From Gammaproteobacteria bacterium (GTDB lineage Bacteria > Pseudomonadota > Gammaproteobacteria > Steroidobacterales > Steroidobacteraceae), in the NCBI GenBank assembly GCA_027366635.1, contig DAHXNE010000115.1, positions 1-41,943 on the forward strand: DNA of 41,943 bases, read 5' to 3'. This document shows positions 17,933 to 26,612 of this stretch, piece after piece. Each line of letters starts with the position of its first letter. The first letter of the stretch is position 1. The translations under genes were made by a program, and so were the position numbers. A model generated the notes under the pieces. The model was not told the origin of the DNA and ran no database searches. It saw nothing but the letters and a program-made list of their open reading frames with translations.

Positions 17933-18804
17933 GTTGGCAATGGGCGCCCCGCGGCGGTATCAGATCGGCGTGACCGGCAAGCGCCCTCTGAAATGGTCCA
18001 AGCGATCGGATAGTTGATAATCGGTATGAATTTCACACCCACTGCCTCGGCGGCCTTTCGGACGTGGATGACCATTTCCTTGAGGTTGGCCATCTGCCGC
18101 GCATGTGCGTCGGTTTCCCAGATGCTGATGTGGCCATAGGATCCAGTCGGGGAGAGCGCCGCAAAATACTTGGTCAGTCCTGGCAATTTCTGAATTACCG
18201 GGACCAGATACTTGTCAGTTTCACGCGCCGTCCGCTCGACTTCCTTCGGATGCAGCGGGAAGAGCCAGATCCGCTTCGCCGCGCCATGCTCCACATAAGT
18301 CTGATTGGATGCGGCAAAGCCGCGCGTCGCGCCGACTTCGCGCCAGTTGGCCGCGCGGTAACAGGTGCCGGCAAAGCGGCTCGGGTCGATGAAGGTCTCG
18401 GCGAGCACCAGACCGTGCCGATGCACACGCTCCCAGTCCTCGCTCAAGCGCGCCAGGTTCAGCCCTAAAATGCGCGACGCCAGGTTCTTCAGCCGCGGCC
18501 CCGGCAGCAGCAGAAGACGACTGTTGTTGGCGATCAGCCGCAGACGCTGCCACTGCAGCGCCCCCGACCCGCCAATCCACGCATCGCGCGGCGCGCATTT
18601 GAGCGCGGCGGACGCCCAGCCCAGCAGCGCCAGCCACCGACCCTCGTACTGCGCTACGTAACGCAGGCTGCGCCCCACCAGAGCCTTCAAGCCCAGATAG
18701 TGATGCTCGCGCATCAACTTATTATCCCAGGCCGCGCGCTCCCCGGGGACGATCAGGCGCACCTGCACCCGCGAGAGCTCAATGCCCGTCTCGGCATCCT
18801 TCAT
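17929..18804 (-). CDS. DruA-like (DUF4338) protein fused to an unrelated C-terminal domain
   Basis: Residues 12 to about 196 match DUF4338, the family of Druantia anti-phage protein DruA and of genes carried by some transposons. REHHYLGLKALVGRSLRYV, LIANNSRLLLLPGPRLKN, LASRILGLNLARLSEDWERV and AETFIDPSRFAGTCYRAANW are visible. From about residue 197 the sequence changes to an alpha/beta-barrel-like tail (LVPVIQKLPGLTKYFAALS, YGHISIWETDAHARQM, PIINYPIAWTI) that DUF4338 proteins do not have. It resembles small ABM-type proteins. The frame is open across the junction. Either a recombination scar or a real chimera is possible. No druB-E genes are nearby. Confidence 0.7.
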   Translation of the reverse strand: MKDAETGIELSRVQVRLIVPGERAAWDNKLMREHHYLGLKALVGRSLRYVAQYEGRWLALLGWASAALKCAPRDAWIGGSGALQWQRLRLIANNSRLLLLPGPRLKNLASRILGLNLARLSEDWERVHRHGLVLAETFIDPSRFAGTCYRAANWREVGATRGFAASNQTYVEHGAAKRIWLFPLHPKEVERTARETDKYLVPVIQKLPGLTKYFAALSPTGSYGHISIWETDAHARQMANLKEMVIHVRKAAEAVGVKFIPIINYPIAWTISEGACRSRRSDTAAGRPLPT

Positions 18805-18993
18805 GCCAGACCTTATATCGCCCGCGAGGGCCCAAGGCCAGCCCCACCGCTCCCGGGTATTACCTCAAGAACTTAGGATTCACTTTGCCGGAGTCCTGCA
18901 TTGGAAAATGCTTCTCCTGGACAAATTCCAAAAAGTCCCATAGCCTTGCGGGCCTCCCCACCCGGAATCACATCCACTGACGGAGGAGCCCCC

Positions 18994-19602
18994 GTGACCT
19001 TCACACTACCCTCGCTTCCCTTCGCGCCCGGCGCCCTCGCCGCCCGCGGCATGTGCCAGGAAACCCTCGAGCTGCACCACGGCAAGCATCATCAAGGCTA
19101 CGTCAATGCACTGAACGGTCTGGTGGAAAAGAACGACGCCCTCAAGGGCAAGAGCCTCGAGCAGATCATCACCCTGGCCCACGGCCGCGACGACCTGGTG
19201 CCGGTGTTCAACAATGCCGGCCAGCACTGGAACCACAGCCTGTTCTGGAACTCCCTGGCGCCGAACGGCGGCGGCATTCCCGGCAGCCTGGAGAAGAAGC
19301 TGAGCGGCGATTTCGGCAGCGTCGAGAAATTCAAAGAGGAATTCAAGGCGGCGGCGCTCGGACAGTTCGGCTCAGGCTGGGCGTGGCTGATCCTGGACCG
19401 CAACGGCCGCCTGAAGGTCACCAAGACCGGCAATGCCGGCACACCGCTCGCCACCGGCGAGGGCAAGGCGCTGCTGGTGCTCGACGTGTGGGAGCACGCG
19501 TATTACGTCGACTTCCGCAATCGGCGCCCCGACTTTACCGACAACTTCCTCGCCCGTCTCGCCAACTTCGAGTTCGCCGCCGCGCAACTCGCCGCGGCCT
19601 GA
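18994..19602 (+). CDS. sodB: Iron-type superoxide dismutase
   Basis: Converts superoxide to peroxide and oxygen in the cytoplasm. The 202 residues show LELHHGKHHQGYV (metal His), NNAGQHWNHSLFWN with the Gln typical of Fe enzymes, GQFGSGWAWLILD and the LDVWEHAYYVDFRN metal motif (Asp, His). The start is GTG at 18994 with GGAGGAG six bases upstream (18982-18988). Longer in-frame upstream codons lack family similarity. Whether it is strictly Fe-specific or cambialistic cannot be told. It is the first intact core gene after the accessory patch. Bases 18805-18993 hold only its upstream region. Confidence 0.95.
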   Translation: MTFTLPSLPFAPGALAARGMCQETLELHHGKHHQGYVNALNGLVEKNDALKGKSLEQIITLAHGRDDLVPVFNNAGQHWNHSLFWNSLAPNGGGIPGSLEKKLSGDFGSVEKFKEEFKAAALGQFGSGWAWLILDRNGRLKVTKTGNAGTPLATGEGKALLVLDVWEHAYYVDFRNRRPDFTDNFLARLANFEFAAAQLAAA

Positions 19603-19617
19603 CCGAAACACGTCCGC

Positions 19618-19644
19618 CGCCGCGCAGGCGCCGCCTGCGCGGCG
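19618..19644. terminator. Strong hairpin between convergent sodB and the next gene
   Basis: An 11-bp perfect GC stem (CGCCGCGCAGG/CCTGCGCGGCG) with a CGCCG loop lies midway between two convergent stops. No U-tract follows on either strand, so it may act as a bidirectional RNA end or stabiliser rather than a classical terminator. Confidence 0.35.
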
Positions 19645-19651
19645 CGAGCGT

Positions 19652-20221
19652 TCATCCTCCAGCGGCCCGCGGCGTGCCCGGCGCGGCCACCCAGAGCTGC
19701 AACGTCAGACCAAAATGCCCGCCGGCCGCGCAATCGAGATTGCTGCGGACGATCTTCACGGGCAGCGATTGAAGCAGCGTCGCACGGATCTGGCGCAGCA
19801 GCTCGCAGTCCTCGGCCGTCAGCCGCTTCGGCTTACCGCGGCCGATGAAGATCCGCCGGCGTACCGCTCTCAGCGTCGCCCACTTCGTAGCCTTACCTCG
19901 CAATAGGTGCGGCATCTGGAAGTGCACCTGGACGCGCGGGGAGCGCAAATCCCCCGAGGGCGTGCGACTGCATTGATACGGCAGCACGTTCAAGCTGCCA
20001 TACGGCGTTCCGAGGCGCGCCAGCATGTCGTAAAAGACGTACCAGAGCTGGTCGCAGGTATAAGTGCGCGGCAGATTGTCCAAGTCCACGATCATGTCGT
20101 AGGTTCGCCACAGCGCCGGCCGCGTCGGTGCATGATCGTGTACCACCGCAGCCCAGGCGCCCGAGGGAAACGCCACGAGGAGAAAGAGGCAGACAAGTAC
20201 CGTGCTTCGCAAACGGTTCAT
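19652..20221 (-). CDS. Secreted protein of unknown function
   Basis: A 189-residue protein with a clear signal peptide (NRLRSTVLVCLFLLVAFPSG, cleavage near AWAA). The mature part has CDQLWYVFYDML and YQCSRTP, so two cysteines that could form a disulfide, a third Cys near DCELLRQIRA, and a fourth near LDCAAGG. The central VQVHFQMPHLL and the C-terminal FGLTLQLWVA look like beta strands. No family was recognised. ATG 20221 and GTG 20224 are adjacent possible starts. Confidence 0.6.
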   Translation of the reverse strand: MNRLRSTVLVCLFLLVAFPSGAWAAVVHDHAPTRPALWRTYDMIVDLDNLPRTYTCDQLWYVFYDMLARLGTPYGSLNVLPYQCSRTPSGDLRSPRVQVHFQMPHLLRGKATKWATLRAVRRRIFIGRGKPKRLTAEDCELLRQIRATLLQSLPVKIVRSNLDCAAGGHFGLTLQLWVAAPGTPRAAGG

Positions 20222-20299
20222 CACATGTATCTCCGGCCGTCCACCACTCGCATACCTTGACCTTCAGGCGGCACGTCTGGTTCCCGGCGCTCCGTCCGC

Positions 20300-21385
20300 T
20301 CAGTACGGCGTGAAGCCGCGCCCGGCGAAAAATTCGCGCATCGTCCGCATGCCCGGGGCGAGATCCAACTGCTTGCCCGCCACCCAGGCGTCATTGAAAT
20401 ACGTCGAGGCGTAGCGCTCGCCCTGGTCGCACAGGATCGACACCACCGACCCATCGCGCCCCTGCGCGACCATCTCGGCGATCAGCTGAGCACAGGCCCA
20501 GAAGTTCGTTCCGGTCGAGCCCCCGCATAACCGCCCGAGCCGCTCGCTCAGCACGCGCGCTGCGGCAATGCTGTCGGCGTCGCGCACCACCATCATGCGA
20601 TCGACGACATCGGGAATGAACGATGGCTCGACGCGCGGTCGGCCGATGCCCTCGATGCAACTCTCGCAGCGCTCGATCGCGGTAACGCCGCGGTCGGCGA
20701 AATGCCGGTGAAAGACCGAGCCTTCCGGATCGCTCACGCAGATCTCGGTGGCAAAATGGTTGTAGCGCACGAACCGGCCGAGGGTCGCCGAGGTGCCGCC
20801 GGTGCCGGCGCCACACACGATCCACCGCGGCACAGGATGCCGCTCACGGCCGAGCTGCTGGAAAATGGAGTCGGCGATATTGTTGTTGCCGCGCCAATCG
20901 GTGGCCCGTTCCGCGTACTTGAACTGATCCATGTAATGGCCGCGCACCTCGCGCGCAAGACTTTCCGCCTCCCGATACACCTCGTTCGGATCGTCGGCGA
21001 ACTGACACTCGCCACCCTGGAACTCGATCGCGGCGATCTTCTCCGCGGCGGTCGCGCGCGGCACCAGCGCGATGAAGCGCAACCCGAGCATGCGGGCGAA
21101 ATACGCCTCGGAAACCGCCGTCGAGCCACTGGAGGCCTCGACGATCGGCGTGTCAGGTCCGATCCAGCCGTTGCACAACGCGTAAAGGAACAGCGAGCGT
21201 GCCAGCCGATGCTTCAGGCTGCCGGTGGGATGACTCGACTCGTCCTTCAAGTACAGCTCGATCCCCGGATAGTGCGGCAGATCGATCGGGATCAAGTGGG
21301 TATCGGCGGACCGATTGAAGTCGGCCTCGATCCGACGGACCGCCTGGTCCGTCCAGTCTCGGCGCGCCAGATGAGTGCTCGGCAT
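20300..21385 (-). CDS. PLP-dependent cysteine synthase-family enzyme, Cds1-type (cysteine desulfhydrase)
   Basis: A 361-residue fold-type II PLP enzyme. The PLP lysine lies in [14 protein letters not shown], the substrate loop in [16 protein letters not shown], and the phosphate-cup glycines in [15 protein letters not shown]. The C-terminal half has [19 protein letters not shown]. The pattern fits the Cds1 group of mycobacteria, which degrades cysteine to sulfide, pyruvate and ammonia, rather than biosynthetic CysK/CysM. It is divergent from the B12/radical-SAM gene across an FNR-type box. A minus-strand TGC-TAAGTT (-10 at 21398-21393) would place its start at the ATG. Confidence 0.8.
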   Translation of the reverse strand: MPSTHLARRDWTDQAVRRIEADFNRSADTHLIPIDLPHYPGIELYLKDESSHPTGSLKHRLARSLFLYALCNGWIGPDTPIVEASSGSTAVSEAYFARMLGLRFIALVPRATAAEKIAAIEFQGGECQFADDPNEVYREAESLAREVRGHYMDQFKYAERATDWRGNNNIADSIFQQLGRERHPVPRWIVCGAGTGGTSATLGRFVRYNHFATEICVSDPEGSVFHRHFADRGVTAIERCESCIEGIGRPRVEPSFIPDVVDRMMVVRDADSIAAARVLSERLGRLCGGSTGTNFWACAQLIAEMVAQGRDGSVVSILCDQGERYASTYFNDAWVAGKQLDLAPGMRTMREFFAGRGFTPY

Positions 21386-21424
21386 GGGCGCGAACTTAGC
21401 ACGATCCTGCCCCCGGCGGTGGAT

Positions 21425-21438
21425 TTGACGCCGATCAA
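21425..21438. promoter_or_regulatory. FNR-type box in the Cds1 / radical-SAM intergenic region
   Basis: TTGAC GCCG ATCAA, one base off the symmetric FNR consensus TTGAT-N4-ATCAA. It is centred 77 bases before the radical-SAM ATG (21509) and 46 bases before the divergent Cds1 ATG (21385). For the radical-SAM gene, TACCCT at 21460-21465 is a -10 candidate, placing the box near -41. Confidence 0.7.
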
Positions 21439-21508
21439 TCCGCCGCCCGGCCCGGTCGCTACCCTGTAAACCCGGCGCGCGCCGCGCCGCTTGCCTGACC
21501 CGTGCACC

Positions 21509-23395
21509 ATGCGACTACTGCTGATCAATCCCAAATCGCCCGAGAGCTTCTGGAATTTCCACTGGGCCGTGAGCGAGATCTTGCCGGGCAAACGGGCGGT
21601 GAATCCTCCGCTCGGACTCGCCACCCTCGCCGCGCTGTGCCCGCCGCATTGGGACGTGCGCATCGTCGATGAGAACGTCGAGCCGCTGCCGCTTCACCCC
21701 GAGGCCGATCTGATCGGCATCGCCGGCATGGGCGTGCAGTTTGCGCGTCAGCGGGCGCTGCTCGAGTACTACCGGGGACTCGGCCATTTCGTGGTCGCCG
21801 GCGGTAGCTACGCGTCGCTGTGCCCCGAGCAATACACCGGACTGGCCGACGCGGTGATCTGCGGTGAGGCCGAGCGCGTCTGGCCGCGCTTCTGCGCGGA
21901 CTTCGCCGCCGGCACGCCGCGTGAGCTGTACCGCGAGGACGACGTGGTCGATCTCAGCGACTCGCCCACGCCGCGCTTCGATCTGCTGCAACTGTCGCGG
22001 TACACCACCGCCACCGTGCAGTTCTCGCGCGGCTGCCCCTATATGTGCGAGTTCTGCGACATCATCGTGATGTTCGGCCGCAAGCCCCGCCACAAGCGGC
22101 TCGAGCAGATCGCCAGCGAGCTCGACGCGCTGCGTGCGCTCGGGGTGCACAAGGTGTTCTTCGTCGATGACAACCTCATCGGCAACCGCGCCGTCGCCAA
22201 ACAGCTGCTGCGCTTCCTGGCCGACTACCAGGCCCGGCACCGCTACAACTTCATCTTCGGCACCGAGACCTCGCTGAACCTCGCCGAAGACACCGAGCTG
22301 ATGCAGCTGATGCGCACGGCGGGCTTCCGCTGGACCTTCATCGGCATCGAGTCGCCCGATGAGGGGAGCCTGCGCGAGATGCGCAAGGTGCAAAACATGC
22401 GTTCCGACCCGCTCGCGGCCGTGCGGCGCATCCATGGGCACGGCATCGAAGTGCTGGCCGGCTTCATCGTCGGGTTCGACAACGACACCGTCGCGACCTT
22501 CCGGCGCCAGTACGAGTTCATCGCCCGCTCGGGAATCCAGGCCGCCATGATCGGCCTGCTGCACGCCATGCCGCGCACACCGCTCTACGAGCGCCTGCGG
22601 GTTGCCGGCCGGCTGCGCACCGAGGCGAGCGGCGGCGACAACACCAAGCTCGACACCAATGTCGAGCCACTGAACATGAGCCGCGCGGAGCTCATCGACG
22701 GCTACCGGTGGCTACATCGCCGGCTGCTGGCCGATGACGCGATCGCGCGCCGCATCATCAACAAGCGCCGCTCGCTCGGCCGGCCCGCCGGGGCGATGGA
22801 ATACGGCGCGCGCGACGGCCTCGCCATTCTCGCCCGCCTGTTGTGGCGTGGCATCCTGCCCGGCGGACCGCGGCGCCACTGGCACTTCCTGCGCAGCGTG
22901 CCCTGGCTCGCGCCCTGGCAAATACCGCTCGTCGCCGGCGACTGGATCGTCGGGCTGTCGATGCAGGACTACGCGCGCCGGCACCTTGGCTTCGATACGG
23001 CGCCGGCCGCTCGATCGCCGAACCGGCGCATTGCCCGCCTGACCCGCATGCTGCGCCGCTCGGGCAGCGGGCAGCTGTCGGTGCTGACCGGCACCGCGGA
23101 TGACAACGTGCCGGTTCTCGCTCTATCGCTGCGCGGGCTGTCGCGACTGCGGCTGCGCAGGATGTGCACCGAGCTCGGCGCGCTGCTGCATGAGACGCCG
23201 ACGCGCCTCACGCTGAGCTTCGAGCAGGTGAATCGCGTGGATCTACCCCGCCTGCGGCGCCTGCTGAACCGCTTGCGGCGCTTCTCCGACCGGATATCGA
23301 TCGAAGCCGGTGGGCACGTGCCGTCGATCCCGAACGCCTGGGCCTTCCGTCAGACGCTGCCGGGAATCGCGGTATCCGAGGGCGCGGCGAGTTAG
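21509..23395 (+). CDS. B12-binding radical SAM protein (DUF4070 class) with C-terminal extension
   Basis: A 628-residue protein. Residues 1-150 form a cobalamin-binding fold ([35 protein letters not shown]) without the base-off His motif. About 170-385 is the radical SAM domain with the cluster motif [10 protein letters not shown] followed by [11 protein letters not shown], typical of the HpnP/DUF4070 group. About 385-500 is DUF4070-like. The last 110 residues ([19 protein letters not shown], then [20 protein letters not shown]) look like a STAS-type regulatory fold and are not part of HpnP. ATG 21509 is preferred over TTG 21491. The substrate is unknown. It overlaps the convergent fnr end by four bases. 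Confidence 0.82.
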   Translation: MRLLLINPKSPESFWNFHWAVSEILPGKRAVNPPLGLATLAALCPPHWDVRIVDENVEPLPLHPEADLIGIAGMGVQFARQRALLEYYRGLGHFVVAGGSYASLCPEQYTGLADAVICGEAERVWPRFCADFAAGTPRELYREDDVVDLSDSPTPRFDLLQLSRYTTATVQFSRGCPYMCEFCDIIVMFGRKPRHKRLEQIASELDALRALGVHKVFFVDDNLIGNRAVAKQLLRFLADYQARHRYNFIFGTETSLNLAEDTELMQLMRTAGFRWTFIGIESPDEGSLREMRKVQNMRSDPLAAVRRIHGHGIEVLAGFIVGFDNDTVATFRRQYEFIARSGIQAAMIGLLHAMPRTPLYERLRVAGRLRTEASGGDNTKLDTNVEPLNMSRAELIDGYRWLHRRLLADDAIARRIINKRRSLGRPAGAMEYGARDGLAILARLLWRGILPGGPRRHWHFLRSVPWLAPWQIPLVAGDWIVGLSMQDYARRHLGFDTAPAARSPNRRIARLTRMLRRSGSGQLSVLTGTADDNVPVLALSLRGLSRLRLRRMCTELGALLHETPTRLTLSFEQVNRVDLPRLRRLLNRLRRFSDRISIEAGGHVPSIPNAWAFRQTLPGIAVSEGAAS

Positions 23396-24126
23396 GCCCG
23401 GCTGCCGAACGCGGCCAGCGCCTCCGGCCGCAGCACCGTCACGTCGCGGGCGCGGATCCGCACCCAGCCCTCGCGCTTCAGCGCGCCGAGCGAACGGCTC
23501 ACGGTCTCGAGCGTCAGGCCCAGATGCCGGGCAATATCGCGGCGGCTCATGCTGAGGCGGAATTCCGTCGGCGACAGTCCCCGCCGCGCCAGCCGCCGGG
23601 ACATGTCCGCCAGGAAGCGCGCCACGCGGCCGCGTGCGTCGCACAGGCTGAGCTGGCCCCGCAGCCGCTGAGACTCATCGAGCGCCTCGCCGAGCAGCCG
23701 CAGCAGCTCGCGCCGCAGGCCGGGAAGCTGCTCGAGCAGCACCTCGAGTCCGCGCATCGGCAGGCGGCAATACTCGAGCGGCTCGAGCGCCGTCACGTCG
23801 CACGTGTAGGCACCGGTGGCAAAACCCTCCAGCCCCACCGCCTCGCCCGGCAACACGAAGCCGTGGACCTGTTCGGCACCTTCCAGCGTGACGCTATGCG
23901 ACTTGGCCGAGCCGCTGCGCACCACCAGCAGCGCATCCATGGTCGCGCCCGAACGCACCAGCGCCGATCCCTCCGGCAACGGGCGGCCACGCTCGACGGC
24001 GCGCTCGAGCTCGCGCGCCTCGGCGAGCGGCAGATGGCCCGCTAGACAAATGGTGTGCAGCGCACACTCGCGGCAGCAGACGCATGCCAGCACAGCGGCA
24101 CGCTTGGCGGGCAATCCCGTGTTCAT
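23392..24126 (-). CDS. fnr: FNR-family oxygen-sensing transcription regulator
   Basis: A 244-residue CRP/FNR protein. Three N-terminal cysteines, CRECALHTIC (Cys-x2-Cys-x5-Cys), plus a central one in YTCDVTALEP match the four [4Fe-4S] ligands of FNR. The cNMP-like barrel is followed by the HTH SRRDIARHLGLTLETVSRSL, whose E-x-x-S-R recognition pattern is the one that reads TTGAT half-sites. It should be active when oxygen is low. The frame is open to 24240, but ATG 24126 fits the family. A box of its own type lies 58 bases upstream, so it may autoregulate. Confidence 0.92.
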   Translation of the reverse strand: MNTGLPAKRAAVLACVCCRECALHTICLAGHLPLAEARELERAVERGRPLPEGSALVRSGATMDALLVVRSGSAKSHSVTLEGAEQVHGFVLPGEAVGLEGFATGAYTCDVTALEPLEYCRLPMRGLEVLLEQLPGLRRELLRLLGEALDESQRLRGQLSLCDARGRVARFLADMSRRLARRGLSPTEFRLSMSRRDIARHLGLTLETVSRSLGALKREGWVRIRARDVTVLRPEALAAFGSRA

Positions 24127-24177
24127 AGTAACGAGGATAGCGCTCCAAAGGACGGCGTATATTCCGGTTATCCGCAC

Positions 24178-24191
24178 TTGACATTGATCAA
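24178..24191. promoter_or_regulatory. FNR-type box between fnr and ubiT
   Basis: TTGAC ATTG ATCAA, centred 40.5 bases before the ubiT ATG and 58 before the divergent fnr ATG. For ubiT, TACCAT (24213-24218) is a -10 candidate, which puts transcription start at or next to the ATG with the box near -41, the class II activator position. For fnr, TATACG (24161-24156) could be the -10. Confidence 0.78.
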
Positions 24192-24224
24192 CTCCCGGCG
24201 TTCGCCGACGTCTACCATCGCGCC

Positions 24225-24719
24225 ATGAATGCCTCACCACCCGGATGGGCGTTGCTCGCCGAACTCAATCCGGTCGCGCCGCTGTTCGTCGGCGTGTTCA
24301 ACCGCTGCACGCGCGGCCGGGGACTCGAACAGACGCTGGCGGAACTCGAGGGCAAGCGGATCTGTATCAGCGCCACCGACCTGCCGCTGACTCTGACGCT
24401 GGCGGTTCGCGGCGGCAGGCTCGAGGCCGCCCCAGCGCGCGCCACGCCGCACGTCACGCTACGTGGGCGTTTGATCGATCTCGCCCGGCTGGCGGCCCGT
24501 GCCGAGGATCCCGACACCCTGTTTTTTCAGCGCCGATTGAGTTTCGAAGGCGAGACCGAGACGGGCCTGGCGATCAAGAACGCGCTGGATGCGCTCGAGT
24601 GGCGGTGGCCGGGTGATGCCGGCGGCTTGGCGCCACCCAGGCTGGCGGCGGTCGTGCGCGCGACCCTGCGACTGCTGCCCTGCTCGCCCTTCGCGCCGCG
24701 GCGTCCCGGCTCGCGCTGA
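24225..24719 (+). CDS. ubiT: SCP2-domain protein UbiT, O2-independent ubiquinone synthesis
   Basis: A 164-residue SCP2-like lipid-binding protein. LLAELNPVAPLFVGVFNRCT, then LAELEGKRICI, LTLRGRLIDLARLA-type strands and FFQRRLSFEGETETGLAIKN are the UbiT signatures. In E. coli UbiT works with the UbiU-UbiV hydroxylases to make ubiquinone without oxygen and is thought to bind the polyprenyl intermediates. Here it is divergent from fnr and convergent with ubiV (three bases between stops). Its promoter carries an FNR-type box and the message may be leaderless. Confidence 0.9.
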   Translation: MNASPPGWALLAELNPVAPLFVGVFNRCTRGRGLEQTLAELEGKRICISATDLPLTLTLAVRGGRLEAAPARATPHVTLRGRLIDLARLAARAEDPDTLFFQRRLSFEGETETGLAIKNALDALEWRWPGDAGGLAPPRLAAVVRATLRLLPCSPFAPRRPGSR

Positions 24720-24722
24720 GCC

Positions 24723-25586
24723 TCAGCGCCGTTGCTCGCGCATCACGCCGCGGCAGTAGCCGCCTGGCAGCGCGCTCGGCGGACATTGCGCGCCGTCCTC
24801 GCCGCGCACGGCGGCCGCGAACGCCTCGATGACCGATGCAAACGGAACGGCGGCCGTTGAGTGCGGCGACAGACGCAGAACGTCCACACCCGATTCGCGC
24901 AACTCGTCCACGGCTCCGAGCAGATTGCGCACCTGCGCGGACTGGACCTGGATGCCATTGAGCGCGAACAGCGGCTCGCGCTCGCGCGTATACAGCGTCA
25001 ATCCGTCCTGGTCCTCGCTGCACACGAAGCCGCAGTCGTCCTTGTTGCGCCGGCGGGCGCGGGCACTGAAGCAGCGCGCCGAGAATGCCAGCGGCATCCG
25101 GCCGTACGCGAACACCTCGGACTGCAGCCCGTCCGGCCGCTCGGCCAGCAACGCGCCGACGGCCGGAGGGTCGAGTTCGAGCGGCGCCACCCAGCGCCGC
25201 GCGCCCAGCGCCGCGAGCAGCCGCAGCGTCTTGCCGTTGTAGACATTCAGATGCGGTCCGATGACGAACGGCCGGCCGCCGGCGAGCTGCACCGCCGCCA
25301 TGTCGTTGGCCTCGATGGTCACGGCGTCGGCCGCGATGCGCCCGAGCGCGGCCAGCTCCGATTCCGCTTCCATGAGCGCCAGGGTCGAGATGATGACCTC
25401 CTTGCCGGCGTCGGCGAGCTCGCGCGCAATCGCCGCCCACTCCGCGTAGCCGAGCGCCCGCCGCTTCGAGCACACCACTTCGCCGAGATAAACGCTGTCG
25501 ACCGGCTGGCAGAGGAGCGCGCGGTAGAACGCGAACACCTGCGGACGCGTCCAGTGGTAGAGCAGCGGACCGACTGAGAGCTTCAA
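24723..25586 (-). CDS. ubiV: UbiV, peptidase U32-family O2-independent hydroxylase subunit
   Basis: A 287-residue U32-fold protein. Four cysteines for a [4Fe-4S] cluster are in place: C39 in LGEVVCSKRR, one in FSARCFSARA, and two in KDDCGFVCSED. These match the E. coli UbiV ligands. With UbiU it hydroxylates the ubiquinone ring using prephenate rather than O2 as oxygen donor. It is the third gene of ubiD-ubiU-ubiV, 12 bases after ubiU. Confidence 0.93.
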   Translation of the reverse strand: MKLSVGPLLYHWTRPQVFAFYRALLCQPVDSVYLGEVVCSKRRALGYAEWAAIARELADAGKEVIISTLALMEAESELAALGRIAADAVTIEANDMAAVQLAGGRPFVIGPHLNVYNGKTLRLLAALGARRWVAPLELDPPAVGALLAERPDGLQSEVFAYGRMPLAFSARCFSARARRRNKDDCGFVCSEDQDGLTLYTREREPLFALNGIQVQSAQVRNLLGAVDELRESGVDVLRLSPHSTAAVPFASVIEAFAAAVRGEDGAQCPPSALPGGYCRGVMREQRR

Positions 25587-25598
25587 CTTCGCGCGCCT

Positions 25599-26612
25599 CT
25601 ATTGCCAGGGCCTGCTGTACGCCCCGAGAGTATGAGTACGGCCCTCGGCGAGCCGCTCGAGCGTCGCCGCGCAGCCGGCCGGCGGGCGGTAGCCGGCCGG
25701 GTCGCGCCGGCAGCTCTCGAGCGCAACTCGCAGCGCGCGCGTCACCTGCGCCACGTAGGCCGGACTGCGTTGACGGCCTTCGACCTTGATGGCGCTCACT
25801 CCGGCGGCCAGCAGTTGCGCAAGCACATCGAGCACGCTCAGGCTGGTGGGCTCCTCCAGGGCGTGCACGATGGCACCGAGCGCCTCGAAGCGTCCCTTGC
25901 ACAGAGTCGGGTAGCCGGCCGACTCGCGCGGTGCGAATTCGTCGATCAGCACCCCGTTGAGGCGCGCCTGGCGGCCCGTCGGCCGCTCCTGCCAGCGCAC
26001 CGCGTGGGCCGGCGAGCAAACCCCGTGGGTGTTGGGCGATTCGCCCGTCACGTGCGCCGACAGCCCACAGCGTCCCTCCACCATGATGCACAGACTGCCG
26101 AATCCGAACACCTCTATTTCCATGCCCACGCGCTCGATGACACGCCGCACCTGCGCCAGGGACAGCACACGCGGCAACACGGCGCGGCGTACGCCGAAGC
26201 GCTGCTGATAAAATTCGAGTGCCCGCCAGTTGCTGGCCGAAGCCTGCACGGACAGATGACGGTTGAGCGCCGGGTGGCGCTCGGCCGCATAAGCGAGCAG
26301 GCCCGGATCGGCGAGGATCACCGCATCGGCGCCGGCGTCGGCGGCCGCATCGACCGCGGCGGTGGCGGCCGCCCAGCGGCTCGGCTGGGGATAGACGTTG
26401 AGTGCGACGAAGACGCGCACCTGCCGGGCATGGGCATACTCGATGCCGCGGCGCGCTTCGGCGAGGGAGAAGTTCAGGCCGGGGAAATTGCGCGCATTGA
26501 GACCGTCGCGCAGGCCGAGGTACACCGCGTCGGCGCCGTTGTCCACCGCGGCATGCAGGGCCGGAAGCGTTCCGGCCGGACACACCAGCTCGACTGCGGA
26601 CTGCTCAGGCAT
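25599..26612 (-). CDS. ubiU: UbiU, peptidase U32-family O2-independent hydroxylase subunit
   Basis: A 337-residue U32 protein: [57 protein letters not shown]. The cluster cysteines are the two in that last segment, one in [11 protein letters not shown] and one in [11 protein letters not shown]. It partners UbiV. The ATG at 26612 overlaps the end of ubiD by eight bases, so translation is probably coupled. The longer frame to 26639 is within ubiD and not used. Confidence 0.93.
   Translation of the reverse strand: MPEQSAVELVCPAGTLPALHAAVDNGADAVYLGLRDGLNARNFPGLNFSLAEARRGIEYAHARQVRVFVALNVYPQPSRWAAATAAVDAAADAGADAVILADPGLLAYAAERHPALNRHLSVQASASNWRALEFYQQRFGVRRAVLPRVLSLAQVRRVIERVGMEIEVFGFGSLCIMVEGRCGLSAHVTGESPNTHGVCSPAHAVRWQERPTGRQARLNGVLIDEFAPRESAGYPTLCKGRFEALGAIVHALEEPTSLSVLDVLAQLLAAGVSAIKVEGRQRSPAYVAQVTRALRVALESCRRDPAGYRPPAGCAATLERLAEGRTHTLGAYSRPWQ

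Noticed and set aside
17929..18804. A Druantia anti-phage system
   Set aside because: Only a DruA-like domain is present. No large helicase DruE or other Dru genes are nearby, and DUF4338 also occurs in transposons.
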